64,000 nucleotides of DNA from Nitrosospira sp. Nsp14. GTDB lineage: Bacteria; Pseudomonadota; Gammaproteobacteria; Burkholderiales; Nitrosomonadaceae. Location: contig NZ_FOPV01000010.1 in the NCBI RefSeq assembly GCF_900113575.1, positions 62,001-126,000 on the forward strand. Direction: 5' to 3'. Shown in pieces: positions 1 through 7,653 of the stretch (position 1 is its first letter; every line of letters starts with the position of its first letter). The notes under the pieces were generated by a model. That model had not been told where the DNA came from, made no database searches, and was given only the letters and a program-made list of their open reading frames with translations. The translations under genes were made by a program, and so were the position numbers.

Positions 1-117
1 AGGGATGGGCTGGAAGCCTTCGACGTCTTCTCGTCTATGCGGTCACTGCATCCCGCGTCATGTAAACTAGGCTAAATATACCCGCTTGTAAAGTATCATC
101 TAATTACGAATAAGCGC

Positions 118-894
118 ATGCGTTCAGGACGAGGATTTCCCGCAAGACAGGCCCGGTGGGGCGCGAACAAGTTTCCCGCTATCGAGTTGAGCGAGGAGGG
201 TGGCGTGCGCTGCCTTCATCTGGGCAGCAGCATGGTGCAAAGCGCGATGCTGCTGAAAGCGCCCAATGACCTGCAACTGGTATACACCCAGTACATGATG
301 GGTTTTTTGCTGTTTCATCCTCATCCCCGAGACATTTTGATGATCGGCCTCGGCGGCGGCTCGCTGGCCAAATTCGTATACCACAGCCTGCCGCTGACCC
401 GGACCGTCGTGGTCGAAATCAACCCGGAAGTGGTTGCGGTGGCTCGCAGTTACTTTTTTGTGCCGGGTGATGACGACCGTCTGCAGGTACGGATCGCCGA
501 AGGAAGCGAATACCTCGCGGGCCATCCAGAGACCGCAGATGTCGTGATGGTGGACGGTTTCGACGAAGGCTGTCAGGTGTCGGCGCTGTGTACCACGGAT
601 TTCTATGACTCCGCTCGCGTCGCGCTGAAACGAAACGGTGTACTGGTGGTCAATCTGCTCAGCAGAGACAAGAGGTTCCACGATTACATGAGCCGCATCG
701 AGAACAGTTTCAATGGACGCGTCGCGTCGGTAATGGTTGAGCCGCATGGAAATGTGATCGTCTTTGCTTTCAAGCACAGCCCCGGCAAACGGGTTTGGGA
801 AAATCTGGCGTCGCGCGCGTGCGATCTCGAAACAGAACTCGCTTTGCCCTTCACCCGGTTTGTCACCAAGCTACAGCGGAGCAGTCCCGTATGA
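118..894 (+). CDS. spermidine synthase-like SAM-fold protein
   Basis: The 258-residue protein resembles the catalytic half of the polyamine aminopropyltransferase (SpeE) family. A glycine-rich nucleotide-binding segment (IGLGGGSLAKF, about residues 77-87) is followed by the acidic end of the next strand (VVVEINPEVV, about 97-106) and a VMVDGFDEG segment near residue 142. Classical SpeE proteins have an extra N-terminal beta domain and GGGDGG-type motifs; here the motif is GGGS and the N-terminal domain is short. It may therefore be a methyltransferase-like paralogue rather than a true spermidine synthase. The ATG at 118 has no clear Shine-Dalgarno site, so the start is uncertain. It precedes the DUF3460 gene by about 90 nt. 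Confidence 0.75.
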   Translation: MRSGRGFPARQARWGANKFPAIELSEEGGVRCLHLGSSMVQSAMLLKAPNDLQLVYTQYMMGFLLFHPHPRDILMIGLGGGSLAKFVYHSLPLTRTVVVEINPEVVAVARSYFFVPGDDDRLQVRIAEGSEYLAGHPETADVVMVDGFDEGCQVSALCTTDFYDSARVALKRNGVLVVNLLSRDKRFHDYMSRIENSFNGRVASVMVEPHGNVIVFAFKHSPGKRVWENLASRACDLETELALPFTRFVTKLQRSSPV

Positions 895-987
895 ATTTCG
901 CACCCGAGCTCAGCCATGCCGCTGTGGGCTGTGGTAAAGTTTTGGGTTGGTGTAAAATGGAAAAAAGGCAACGAAAGGAGACAAGAG

Positions 988-1176
988 ATGCCACAACTGT
1001 ACGAATCCGAGCACACAAAATTCATGCGCGAATTATTTGAGAAAAACCCGCGACTGCCGCAAGCTCAGAAAGAGGCGCGAGCGATCTGGTGGGATAAAAA
1101 ACTCGACCTCGATGAGCGCAAGCGCTTCAAGGAGGCGGGTGTTCCACAGAAAGCCTACGTCTATTTCGGCAAATAA
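988..1176 (+). CDS. DUF3460 family small protein
   Basis: This 62-residue protein begins MPQLYESEHTKFMRELFEKN and has a central RAIWWDK segment and a C-terminal VPQKAYVYFGK. That is the pattern I associate with DUF3460, a short conserved betaproteobacterial family of unknown function. The ATG at 988 is preceded by AAAGGAG at 974-980, which decides this start over an upstream in-frame ATG at 916. The protein is charged and soluble, with no signal peptide or membrane segment. It lies downstream of the spermidine-synthase-like gene on the same strand and could be co-transcribed with it. Confidence 0.8.
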   Translation: MPQLYESEHTKFMRELFEKNPRLPQAQKEARAIWWDKKLDLDERKRFKEAGVPQKAYVYFGK

Positions 1177-1288
1177 TTAGGGAAATAAGCGGAGGGTTTG
1201 ACGTATTCATACGCGAGGTCCCGCGCTTCCGCACTCCTCGCGATCCCGCACACGTCGATAAACCGCATTAAGGGGGGGTGGGCGGGGA

Positions 1289-1308
1289 TGAGCGCTTGCA
1301 AGCGCTCA
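1289..1308. repeat. 20-bp perfect palindrome
   Basis: TGAGCGCTTG is followed immediately by its reverse complement, a perfect 20-bp palindrome. It lies in the 156-nt gap between the converging DUF3460 and thiolase genes. There is no T-run after it on either strand, so it is a poor Rho-independent terminator. A transcript hairpin or a protein-binding site are both possible. A CTAAAGCGC direct repeat follows at about 1317-1342, running into the end of the thiolase gene. Confidence 0.5.
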
Positions 1309-1332
1309 CCAAGGTACTAAAGCGCCAAAGAA

Positions 1333-2535
1333 CTAAAGCGCTTCGAATACACCAGCGGCGCCCATGCCGGTGCCCACGCACATCGTGACCATACCGTATT
1401 TCTGATTATGCCGTCGCAGCCCATGCAGCAATGTCGCGACACGGATGGCGCCGGTCGCGCCCAGCGGATGACCAAGCGCAATTGCACCACCCAATGGGTT
1501 CACCTTGTTACGATCCAGTCTCAGATCGTTGATGACTGCCAAGCTCTGCGCCGCAAAGGCTTCGTTCAATTCGATCCAGTCGAGATCCTCCTGTTTCAGT
1601 CCAACCTGCTTCAGTGCTTTCGGTATCGCCTTGATCGGGCCAATGCCCATGATTTCCGGCGGCACACCCGCTACTGAGTAACCAAGGAAGCGTGCGATAG
1701 GGGTGAGATTGAAACGTTTTAGCGCGGCCTCGCTCGCCACGATGACCGCGCCCGCGCCGTCCGACGTCTGCGAGCTGTTGCCTGCCGTCACCGAGCCGTT
1801 GGCGGCGAACACCGGTTTTAACTTCGAAAGCACCTCGGGCGTCGTACCGGGGCGCGGTCCTTCGTCCGTCTCCCGCACCACCGATACCTCGCGAATATCA
1901 TGGGAGGCCAGATCAGGGCGCTTCTCCTCCACCGTATAGGGTGCGATTTCCTGCTTGAATTCCCCTGTTGCGGTAGCCTTGAGCGCTTTTTCATGGCTGG
2001 CTACGGCAAATTCATCCTGAGACTCCCGGCTGACGTGCCATCGCTGCGCAACTTTTTCCCCTGTTATACCCATTCCATAGGCAATCGCGACGTTCTCGTC
2101 ATGCTGGAATATCGCTGGGTCAAATGATACCTTGTTGCCCATCATGGGTACCATGCTCATGCTTTCCGTCCCGGCGCCGATGATTACGTCCGCGTGGCCC
2201 AGGCGGATGCGGTCCGCGGCCAGCGCCACCGCTTGCAGTCCGGATGCACAAAAGCGATTGATGGTCATCCCCGGCACGCTATCCGGCAGCCCCGCCAACA
2301 GGAGCGCAATGCGCGCGACATTCATGCCCTGTTCCGCCTCAGGCATGGCGCAGCCCGCAATCACGTCGTCGATTGCCGCCCGATCAAGCCCCGGGCACTG
2401 ATGCACTGCTGCTTTCAATACATGTGCCAACATGTCGTCCGGGCGCACGGTTTTGAACATGCCTCGCGGCGCCTTGCCAACCGGTGTTCGCACGGCAGCA
2501 ACGATATAGGCATCCTGAATTTTATCGGTAGCCAT
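1333..2535 (-). CDS. fadA: acetyl-CoA C-acyltransferase (3-ketoacyl-CoA thiolase)
   Basis: This 400-residue thiolase catalyses the last beta-oxidation step, CoA-dependent cleavage of 3-ketoacyl-CoA to acetyl-CoA and a shortened acyl-CoA. The nucleophilic cysteine is in [12 protein letters not shown] (about residues 87-98). The C-terminal signatures are NEAFAAQ, the histidine in [15 protein letters not shown], and the final cysteine in [10 protein letters not shown]. Length is normal for the family. The ATG at 2535 has an AAGGAGA Shine-Dalgarno site 5 nt upstream. It is the last gene of a minus-strand fatty-acid degradation cluster, 163 nt after the fadB-type gene. The symbol reflects role; fadI-type or phaA-type assignments cannot be fully excluded. 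Confidence 0.93.
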   Translation of the reverse strand: MATDKIQDAYIVAAVRTPVGKAPRGMFKTVRPDDMLAHVLKAAVHQCPGLDRAAIDDVIAGCAMPEAEQGMNVARIALLLAGLPDSVPGMTINRFCASGLQAVALAADRIRLGHADVIIGAGTESMSMVPMMGNKVSFDPAIFQHDENVAIAYGMGITGEKVAQRWHVSRESQDEFAVASHEKALKATATGEFKQEIAPYTVEEKRPDLASHDIREVSVVRETDEGPRPGTTPEVLSKLKPVFAANGSVTAGNSSQTSDGAGAVIVASEAALKRFNLTPIARFLGYSVAGVPPEIMGIGPIKAIPKALKQVGLKQEDLDWIELNEAFAAQSLAVINDLRLDRNKVNPLGGAIALGHPLGATGAIRVATLLHGLRRHNQKYGMVTMCVGTGMGAAGVFEAL

Positions 2536-2698
2536 CGAATCTCCTTGGGAATCCCCTTAGCGTTTAACTTGTGTTCATCATCGCTGCCGCAGCCCCCTGC
2601 CCTGCGTGACGTTACCCTTTCCAAGGGCATGAGGAGGCATTCATGCATGACAGGAAACGATACATCCTGGTTTTTGGCTTAGTGCTTTTCAACCCTCG

Positions 2699-5248
2699 CT
2701 AGTTCCGCAACGGCTTTCCTGTCTTCAGCGTATGCTCGACGCGCGCCTGAGTTTTCTCGGTCGCCAGCAGTTCTATAAAGGCGGACCGCTCCAGCTCTAA
2801 AAACCATTCTTCATCGACCAGGCTGCCGGGCGTCAGCTCGCCTCCGCACATGACGTGGGCGATTTTGGTGCCGATCAGGTAGTCATGCTCTGAAATGAAG
2901 TTGCCTTCGCGCATGTTCACAAGCAAGCCTTTAATGGTGGCGATCCCGGTAGAGCCTGCCACCGGGATATTGCGCGCCCGTAACGGTGGTCGGTAGCCTG
3001 CCTCGGCCAGTGCCGCCGCCTGGGCCTTGGCGACGTAAAGTAGCTCGAAGCGGTTCATTACAATGGGGTCCGCCGGGCGGAGATAACCCAATTCCTTCGC
3101 ATGCTCCGCGCTTTTGCCCAACTGAGCGGTGGCGACATTCTGGAAGTAGTTTCTCAGCCGGGGGAAGGGGTCGCCATCCTTTGCGTCCTGCGCTGCTCTC
3201 AAGGCCAGCTCCTTGCAGCCTCCACCGGCCGGCAGCAGCCCCACCCCCGCCTCGACCAGTCCGATGTAGCTTTCCATGGTGGCAACCACGCGGTCGCAGT
3301 GCATCACGAACTCGCAGCCGCCGCCCAGCGCGAGCCCATCCACTGCCGCGACCGTCGGGATCATCGAATACCTGAGGTCTTGCGATGTCTGCTGGAATTG
3401 GGCCACCATTGCCTCCACCTCCGCCAGCTTTCCCGCCATCAGGGCGTCGGCAAGATGAAGACTTCGGGCGGCCTTAAGCGCGGCGGACTGGGCCGATTTC
3501 CTGAGCTTTCTGGCCAGCAGGCTGAAGGCTGAGGGCGGCTCACTGCTTTTAAGGCGCTCGGTGGCTTTTTGAAGATTCGCGCCAGCTGAGAATGGTGGTT
3601 CCGTTTGCCAGATAACCAGTGCACGCCAGCTGCGTTCGGCTTCCTCTACCGCCTGCTGCACGCCATCCAGCACGTCACTGCCGATCGTATGCATCTTGCT
3701 TTTGAAGCTGAGTATAGCGATACCGTCTTCGTTGATTCCTTCCCTGCCCGGCTCGCCAGAGGTATGCCACATACGCACCGCGTCCGTCTCGAATATGGTC
3801 ACGCCGTACTCCGCGCGCTCACTCAGCAGCCGGTCGGGAAACAGCTGGCGCCGATAGACAGGCAGCGTGGAGCGCGGCCGGAAATCATTAAAGGACGGAG
3901 AGTAGGAGCCGTGCGGCGTGTGTACGCCCCAGCTGATGTCCCTGTTTTCACCTTGATCGATACTTTGCCCTGCCTGCTTCACCCACTCCGGCAGCGGCAC
4001 GTCGCTCATGCTTGCGCCTGACACGATATCCTCGTTTATCCAGCGGGCAACTTCATTCCAGCCCGCCGCCTGCCAGATTTCAAAAGGTCCCTGAGTCCAG
4101 CCAAAGCCCCAGCGCATTGCGAAATCCAGATCGCGCGCGTTGTCGGCAATAGCTTCGAGATGCACGGCGCAATAATGAAATACATCGCGGAATATGGCCC
4201 ACAGGAATTGCGCTTGCGGATTCGAATTCTTCCGCAGGGCGGCGAGCTTCTCGGCCGGATTTTTGCGTTTAAGCAGTTCCTTTATGTCGTCGTCAGGCTT
4301 CGCCGTGGACGGCTGGTAGGTGTTTCGGGCAACATCCAGTTCATGTATCTCATCGCCGATTTTCTTGTAGACTCCGCGCCTGGTTTTCTGCCCGAGGGCG
4401 CCGCCGTCAATCAATGCTTTGTGCCAGCCGGGCACAACGAAGTATTTGTGCCATGGATCATGCGGAAGGGTGTCGCGCATGGTCTCGATCACATGCGCGA
4501 GGATGTCCAGTCCTACCACATCGGCGGTACGGAAAGTCGCGCTTTTTGGGCGGCCGATCAGGGGTCCGGTTAAAGCATCCACCACGCCGAATTGGAGACC
4601 AAACCTGCTCGCGTGATGCATGGTGGCGAGCATGGAAAATACACCGATCCGATTGGCGATGAAATTGGGCGTATCTTTTGCACGGATGACACCCTTGCCG
4701 AGGTAGGTAACCAGGAACGATTCCAGGTCGTCGAGCATGGCGTCGTCGCTATCCGTGCAGGCGATCAGTTCAGCCAAGTGCATGTATCGCGGCGGATTGA
4801 AAAAATGAATCCCGCAAAAGCGATGACGCAACGCTTCGGGAAGCGCTCGGGCCAGCTCATTGATCGAGAGGCCGGATGTGTTGCTGGCGAAAATGGTATG
4901 TTCGCCCAGGTGCAGCGCGACTTTTTTATACAATTCGCTTTTCCAGTCCATCCGTTCCGCGATGGCCTCGATCACGATATCGCACTCTTTAAGAAAATCG
5001 AGGTGCTCGGCATAATTTGCAGGCTGGATAGAGGCGGCTTTGGCTGCAACCGACAGTGGGGGAGGGTCCTGTTTTTTCAGGCTTTCGACCGCCTTGATGA
5101 CGTTTGCGTTCGACTCGCCCTGCTCGGCGGGAAGCTCGAATAACAGCGTCTCGATGTTTGCATTGACAAGATGGGCAGCAATCTGCGCACCCATCACACC
5201 TGCGCCGAGAACAGCGGCTTTGCGCACGATGAGTTTGGAATTATTCAT
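2699..5248 (-). CDS. fadB: 3-hydroxyacyl-CoA dehydrogenase / enoyl-CoA hydratase fusion
   Basis: This 849-residue multifunctional enzyme performs the hydration and NAD-dependent oxidation steps of beta-oxidation. The N-terminal Rossmann domain starts with AAVLGAGVMGAQIAAHLVN (about residues 12-30), followed by the dehydrogenase signature SNTSGLSINELA and HFFNPPRYMHLAELI. The enoyl-CoA hydratase/isomerase domain is C-terminal (about 480-760), with PTVAAVDGLALGGGCEF forming the oxyanion-hole region. This dehydrogenase-first order is the reverse of E. coli FadB and matches the longer FadB/FadN-type proteins of Gram-positives and many Proteobacteria. A GGGGG-containing Shine-Dalgarno-like site precedes the ATG at 5248. 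It is flanked by the thiolase and thioesterase genes on the same strand. Confidence 0.92.
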   Translation of the reverse strand: MNNSKLIVRKAAVLGAGVMGAQIAAHLVNANIETLLFELPAEQGESNANVIKAVESLKKQDPPPLSVAAKAASIQPANYAEHLDFLKECDIVIEAIAERMDWKSELYKKVALHLGEHTIFASNTSGLSINELARALPEALRHRFCGIHFFNPPRYMHLAELIACTDSDDAMLDDLESFLVTYLGKGVIRAKDTPNFIANRIGVFSMLATMHHASRFGLQFGVVDALTGPLIGRPKSATFRTADVVGLDILAHVIETMRDTLPHDPWHKYFVVPGWHKALIDGGALGQKTRRGVYKKIGDEIHELDVARNTYQPSTAKPDDDIKELLKRKNPAEKLAALRKNSNPQAQFLWAIFRDVFHYCAVHLEAIADNARDLDFAMRWGFGWTQGPFEIWQAAGWNEVARWINEDIVSGASMSDVPLPEWVKQAGQSIDQGENRDISWGVHTPHGSYSPSFNDFRPRSTLPVYRRQLFPDRLLSERAEYGVTIFETDAVRMWHTSGEPGREGINEDGIAILSFKSKMHTIGSDVLDGVQQAVEEAERSWRALVIWQTEPPFSAGANLQKATERLKSSEPPSAFSLLARKLRKSAQSAALKAARSLHLADALMAGKLAEVEAMVAQFQQTSQDLRYSMIPTVAAVDGLALGGGCEFVMHCDRVVATMESYIGLVEAGVGLLPAGGGCKELALRAAQDAKDGDPFPRLRNYFQNVATAQLGKSAEHAKELGYLRPADPIVMNRFELLYVAKAQAAALAEAGYRPPLRARNIPVAGSTGIATIKGLLVNMREGNFISEHDYLIGTKIAHVMCGGELTPGSLVDEEWFLELERSAFIELLATEKTQARVEHTLKTGKPLRN

Positions 5249-5283
5249 GTTACCCCCATTTGTTCACGTGTCACCCGTGTTGC

Positions 5284-5700
5284 TCAGTCCTGAGGAACGG
5301 CTCGCGGTTTGCGATTCTCGTCCACCGCCACATAAGTCAAGACCGCTTCCGTCACCCTGCTGCATATTTCGTGGTTTCCTTCACGCAGCCCCCGCTGGGC
5401 ATACACGGCCACATCCACCGTGATAGAGGTACGTCCGACCTTGACGATTTCCGCATAGAAACTTACGACGTCTCCAACAAATACCGGCTGTTTGAACACG
5501 AAGGAGTTCACCGCTACTGTAACCACACGTCCGCGTGCGCGCCGGATTGCGGGCAGACTGCCGGCAATATCCACCTGCGCCATGATCCAGCCGCCGAAGA
5601 CGTCGCCCGCGTAGTTGGTATCGGTGGGCATGGGCACCAACCGGAGGACCGGGTCGCGTCCGTCCGGCAGAGTCGCATCAGGTTCCGGGTATGCGTTCAT
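5284..5700 (-). CDS. acyl-CoA thioesterase, YciA/hotdog type
   Basis: The 138-residue product is a hotdog-fold acyl-CoA thioesterase, hydrolysing acyl-CoA to free acid and CoA. The signature is PMPTDTNYAGDVFGGWIMAQ (about residues 23-42), which contains the catalytic Asp/Asn region, followed by VVTVAVNSFVFKQPVFVGDVV. I chose the ATG at 5700, preceded by GAGGAGAC, because a further upstream in-frame start would overlap the acyl-CoA ligase by about 100 nt and add residues unlike the family. It sits between the ligase (32 nt) and the fadB-type gene (35 nt), so it is probably translated from the same polycistronic message and limits acyl-CoA build-up. Confidence 0.88.
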   Translation of the reverse strand: MNAYPEPDATLPDGRDPVLRLVPMPTDTNYAGDVFGGWIMAQVDIAGSLPAIRRARGRVVTVAVNSFVFKQPVFVGDVVSFYAEIVKVGRTSITVDVAVYAQRGLREGNHEICSRVTEAVLTYVAVDENRKPRAVPQD

Positions 5701-5732
5701 GTTTGCCTCGACGTCTCCTCGTGCGATTCTGC

Positions 5733-7574
5733 TCAGTGCCCTTCGTAAAGCCGGACTACCTCGGCTTTGTAATGTTCCATCACGTGCCCTCGCCGCAGCT
5801 TTAGGGTCGGAGTTAACATGCCATTTTCCACGGTCCATGGTTCCTGCGCCAAGGCCACGCGGTATAGCCTGGCATAGCCGGGGAATTCTTTTATCTGACG
5901 GCTGATGCGTTCCAGCAGGATTTCCTCAAGCTTCGGGTTGCGTAAAAGGTGATGCCAGTCCGGATGGAGACCGTACTGTCCCGCAACACTTTCCCAATTG
6001 CGTGAATTCAGGACTACAAGCGCGGCCAAATACGAACGGCCTTCACCGATCAGCATCACCTGTTCGAATAGCGGGTCGCGCAGGATTGCGGCTTCCATAT
6101 CCGCGGGCGGCACTTTCTCCCCTGTGGACATGACGATGATTTCCTTGAGGCGCCCGGTGATGGTTACGCGCCCATGTTGATCGATACGGGCAATATCGCC
6201 CGAATTCAACCAGCCATCCGGCGATAAGATTGCCCGGGTGGCCTCTGGGTTGTTCCAGTACCCCAGCATCACGTTCGGTCCGTGGATAAGCAAGGCGTTC
6301 TGCTCGCCCAATTTTACTTCCACCCCTGGAATAGGCCGCCCCACGCTGGTAGGAACGTTATCTTCGACGGTATTGGCGCACACAACCGGACTTGTTTCGG
6401 TCATGCCGTAGCCTTGCAATACCGGCAGCCCCAGGCCGATAAAGATCCTGGCAACTTCGCTCGACAGCGCTGCGCCCCCGCTCATCGCCCCGCGCAGCCG
6501 CCCGCCGAGTTTATCCATTACTTTTTTTGCTACCAGCAGTTTCAGTACCGGCCATAGCAGATGAGACATCCGCCTCGGGCCGCGCCCCTGCCGACACTCG
6601 AAACGGCTATAGCCGATCGCAACCGCGAGTTCGAACAGTTTTACACTCAACACCGAACTTTCCGCCAGCTTGACGCGAATTCCGGCGTAGATACGCTCAT
6701 AGATCCGCGGTACCGACACCAGAATAGTAGGGCGGATGGTCAGCAAATCCTCCTGCAATTGGTGAACTGAGCGGGCGTGGGCCACCGTCGCGCCACCCAT
6801 CATTGGGGCGTAATATCCCCCAGTGCGCTCAAAAGTATGGGATAGGGGAAGAAACGAAAGCAGAAGATCGTCCGGCCTGATATGCACAACCTGCAGGCAG
6901 CTGTGCGCATTGGTAAGGATATTATGGTGGCTCAGCATTACGCCCTTGGGTCGGCCGGAAGTGCCGGAGGTGTAGATGATCGTTGCCAACTGATGTGGAT
7001 CAAGTTGGGCAACCCCCCTTTGGCCAGCTTCGTCCGGCGCTCGTTCGACCAGTTCCCCCGGAAGCCAGTCATGCAGCGCAAGTACGAACCCGTCCTCGGC
7101 CTTTCTTTCACTTCCCTGTATGGTAATGACACGCACGAGACCAGTTATCTGGCGCCGTACCTCGGAAAACGCGTCCCATTGCGCGGGTTCCTCCAGCAAC
7201 AGTACCTTTACACCCGCATCGCACAGAATATGCGCGGCGTTCTCCGGCCTGTCAGCCGTGTAAAGCGGTACTACCACAAGCCCCAGTCGCAGCGCGGCAT
7301 GCTCGAAAGTGACCCATTCCGGGCAATTCCTCAACATTATCGCGACCCTGTCCCCGGGGGAAAGGTTTTCCCGCGCCAACGCCTGCTGCCAATGAGCTAT
7401 CCGTTCATCCATTTGCGACCAGGTGAGGTCGCGCCACTTTCCAGTTGAGCGATCGTAATCCCGATAGGCCACCTTCTGAGGCGAGCGCCGCACTCTTTCG
7501 CGAAAAAGCCCATCGAGCGTGACGGCGGTCTCAACTCGGATGATGTCCGATTGCTGGTGTTGAGTTGGCTGCAT
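5733..7574 (-). CDS. fadD: long-chain fatty acid-CoA ligase (AMP-forming)
   Basis: This 613-residue adenylate-forming enzyme activates fatty acids to acyl-CoA. The AMP-binding P-loop-like motif TIIYTSGTSGRPKGVMLSH is at about residues 195-213. YGMTETSPVV and the hinge region NSGDIARIDQHGRVTITGR follow, with the conserved lysine region near KEIIVMSTGEK. It is most like the FadD15/FAA-type ligases rather than E. coli FadD. The ATG at 7574 starts MQPTQHQQSDIIRVE, directly before the first conserved segment; longer in-frame starts would overlap fadE. The Shine-Dalgarno site is weak. It lies between fadE and the thioesterase gene in the beta-oxidation cluster. Confidence 0.92.
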   Translation of the reverse strand: MQPTQHQQSDIIRVETAVTLDGLFRERVRRSPQKVAYRDYDRSTGKWRDLTWSQMDERIAHWQQALARENLSPGDRVAIMLRNCPEWVTFEHAALRLGLVVVPLYTADRPENAAHILCDAGVKVLLLEEPAQWDAFSEVRRQITGLVRVITIQGSERKAEDGFVLALHDWLPGELVERAPDEAGQRGVAQLDPHQLATIIYTSGTSGRPKGVMLSHHNILTNAHSCLQVVHIRPDDLLLSFLPLSHTFERTGGYYAPMMGGATVAHARSVHQLQEDLLTIRPTILVSVPRIYERIYAGIRVKLAESSVLSVKLFELAVAIGYSRFECRQGRGPRRMSHLLWPVLKLLVAKKVMDKLGGRLRGAMSGGAALSSEVARIFIGLGLPVLQGYGMTETSPVVCANTVEDNVPTSVGRPIPGVEVKLGEQNALLIHGPNVMLGYWNNPEATRAILSPDGWLNSGDIARIDQHGRVTITGRLKEIIVMSTGEKVPPADMEAAILRDPLFEQVMLIGEGRSYLAALVVLNSRNWESVAGQYGLHPDWHHLLRNPKLEEILLERISRQIKEFPGYARLYRVALAQEPWTVENGMLTPTLKLRRGHVMEHYKAEVVRLYEGH

Positions 7575-7653
7575 AATCGTTCCGTCTATTGTTATTGTCG
7601 TTTCTCGTGTGGAAGACCTGCGCGGGGCTTCGCCGTTTGTCCTTGCATTGCTC

